NCBI GenBank assembly: GCA_947259495.1
Contig: CAMYLV010000008.1
Location: 135,939-186,602, forward strand
Direction: 5' to 3'
Source: an uncultured Desulfobacterales bacterium
GTDB lineage: Bacteria > Desulfobacterota > Desulfobacteria > Desulfobacterales > JAHEIW01
Length of the DNA: 50,664 nt
Shown here piece by piece: positions 50,564 through 50,664 of the stretch. How positions within the stretch are numbered: the stretch's first letter is position 1; every line of letters starts with the position of its first letter. A program made the position numbers and the translations under genes. Below the pieces are notes generated by a model. The model worked only from the letters and a program-made list of their open reading frames with translations. It made no database searches and was not told where the DNA came from.

Positions 50564-50664
50564 ATGAAGAACAAAATAATCTTAATGCTTGCCGGTCTCC
50601 TGCTTTTGTCCGGAACGAACTGCCTGGCAGCGGAACCTATTGAGGTCATCACACCGGGCCATAA
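50564..50664 (+). CDS. secreted protein, N-terminus only (cut by window edge)
   Basis: ATG with GGAAGGAG 5 nt ahead, then a signal peptide (MKNKIILMLAGLLLLSGTN, cleavage near CLA-AEP). After 33 codons the window ends, at IEVITPGH. The mature start is too short for a family call. A sigma-54 promoter stands upstream. Confidence 0.7.
   Translation, partial: MKNKIILMLAGLLLLSGTNCLAAEPIEVITPGH

Noticed and set aside
1-50664. tRNA, rRNA and CRISPR arrays
   Set aside because: I looked for GTTCRA-type T-loops with acceptor stems, conserved rRNA blocks and regularly spaced direct repeats and found none. The dispersed palindromes are not regularly spaced and have no spacers.

Overview
The window looks like a chromosomal segment of an uncultured anaerobic or facultative Desulfobacterota-type bacterium (Desulfobacterales-like). 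That placement is an inference. It rests on two TRAP transporter loci (one TatT-linked, one TAXI-linked), a NapH-like membrane ferredoxin, PilZ/HD-GYP signalling genes, sigma-54 type promoters and a fused CoA-transferase/GNAT protein. There is no rRNA, tRNA, CRISPR array or intact insertion sequence. Genes lie on both strands in short operons, and the intergenic gaps are full of imperfect palindromic repeats.

Layout. 1-6.4 kb: end of an unknown gene, an M23 endopeptidase, a lytic transglycosylase, small secreted proteins, an HD-GYP phosphodiesterase and a sodium:solute symporter. 6.4-12.9 kb: an ATP/ADP-translocase-like carrier, two beta-lactamase-fold serine hydrolases whose genes overlap tail to tail, and a large exported dikinase-like protein. 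Its domain order (phosphohistidine domain before ATP-grasp domain) recalls glucan, water dikinase rather than PEP synthase. 13.4-15.7 kb: panB followed by an unrecognised 423-residue protein. 15.9-19.5 kb: a NapH-like polyferredoxin behind an FNR-type site, and an exported YyaL/SPATA20-type protein. 19.7-24.5 kb: a histone-deacetylase-fold hydrolase, a plasmid-type replication initiator homologue, an M48 metallopeptidase lipoprotein with TPRs, and lipoproteins. 25-28.7 kb: a complete TatT-DctP-DctQ-DctM TRAP operon.

28.9-35.8 kb: a DMT exporter, a PII-like small protein, several small membrane proteins, a sigma-54-driven lipoprotein with 23-residue tandem repeats, an esterase, and a stump of a DUF606 transporter. 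36-42.2 kb is a signalling stretch: two stand-alone PilZ proteins, a cNMP-binding/PilZ fusion, a GAF protein and a CheY-like receiver. 42.2-50.7 kb: a CoA-transferase/GNAT fusion that lacks the expected catalytic glutamate, an M20 amidohydrolase, and a TAXI TRAP system (SBP, DUF1850, fused permease). The permease is separated from DUF1850 by a 250-bp structured palindrome. The window ends in a sigma-54-preceded secreted protein cut by the edge.

The clearest non-genic discovery is a roughly 103-bp MITE-like element with five full and two truncated copies. The most unusual genes are the exported dikinase and its neighbours, the altered CoA-transferase/GNAT fusion, the panB-linked unknown protein and the 23-residue-repeat lipoprotein.
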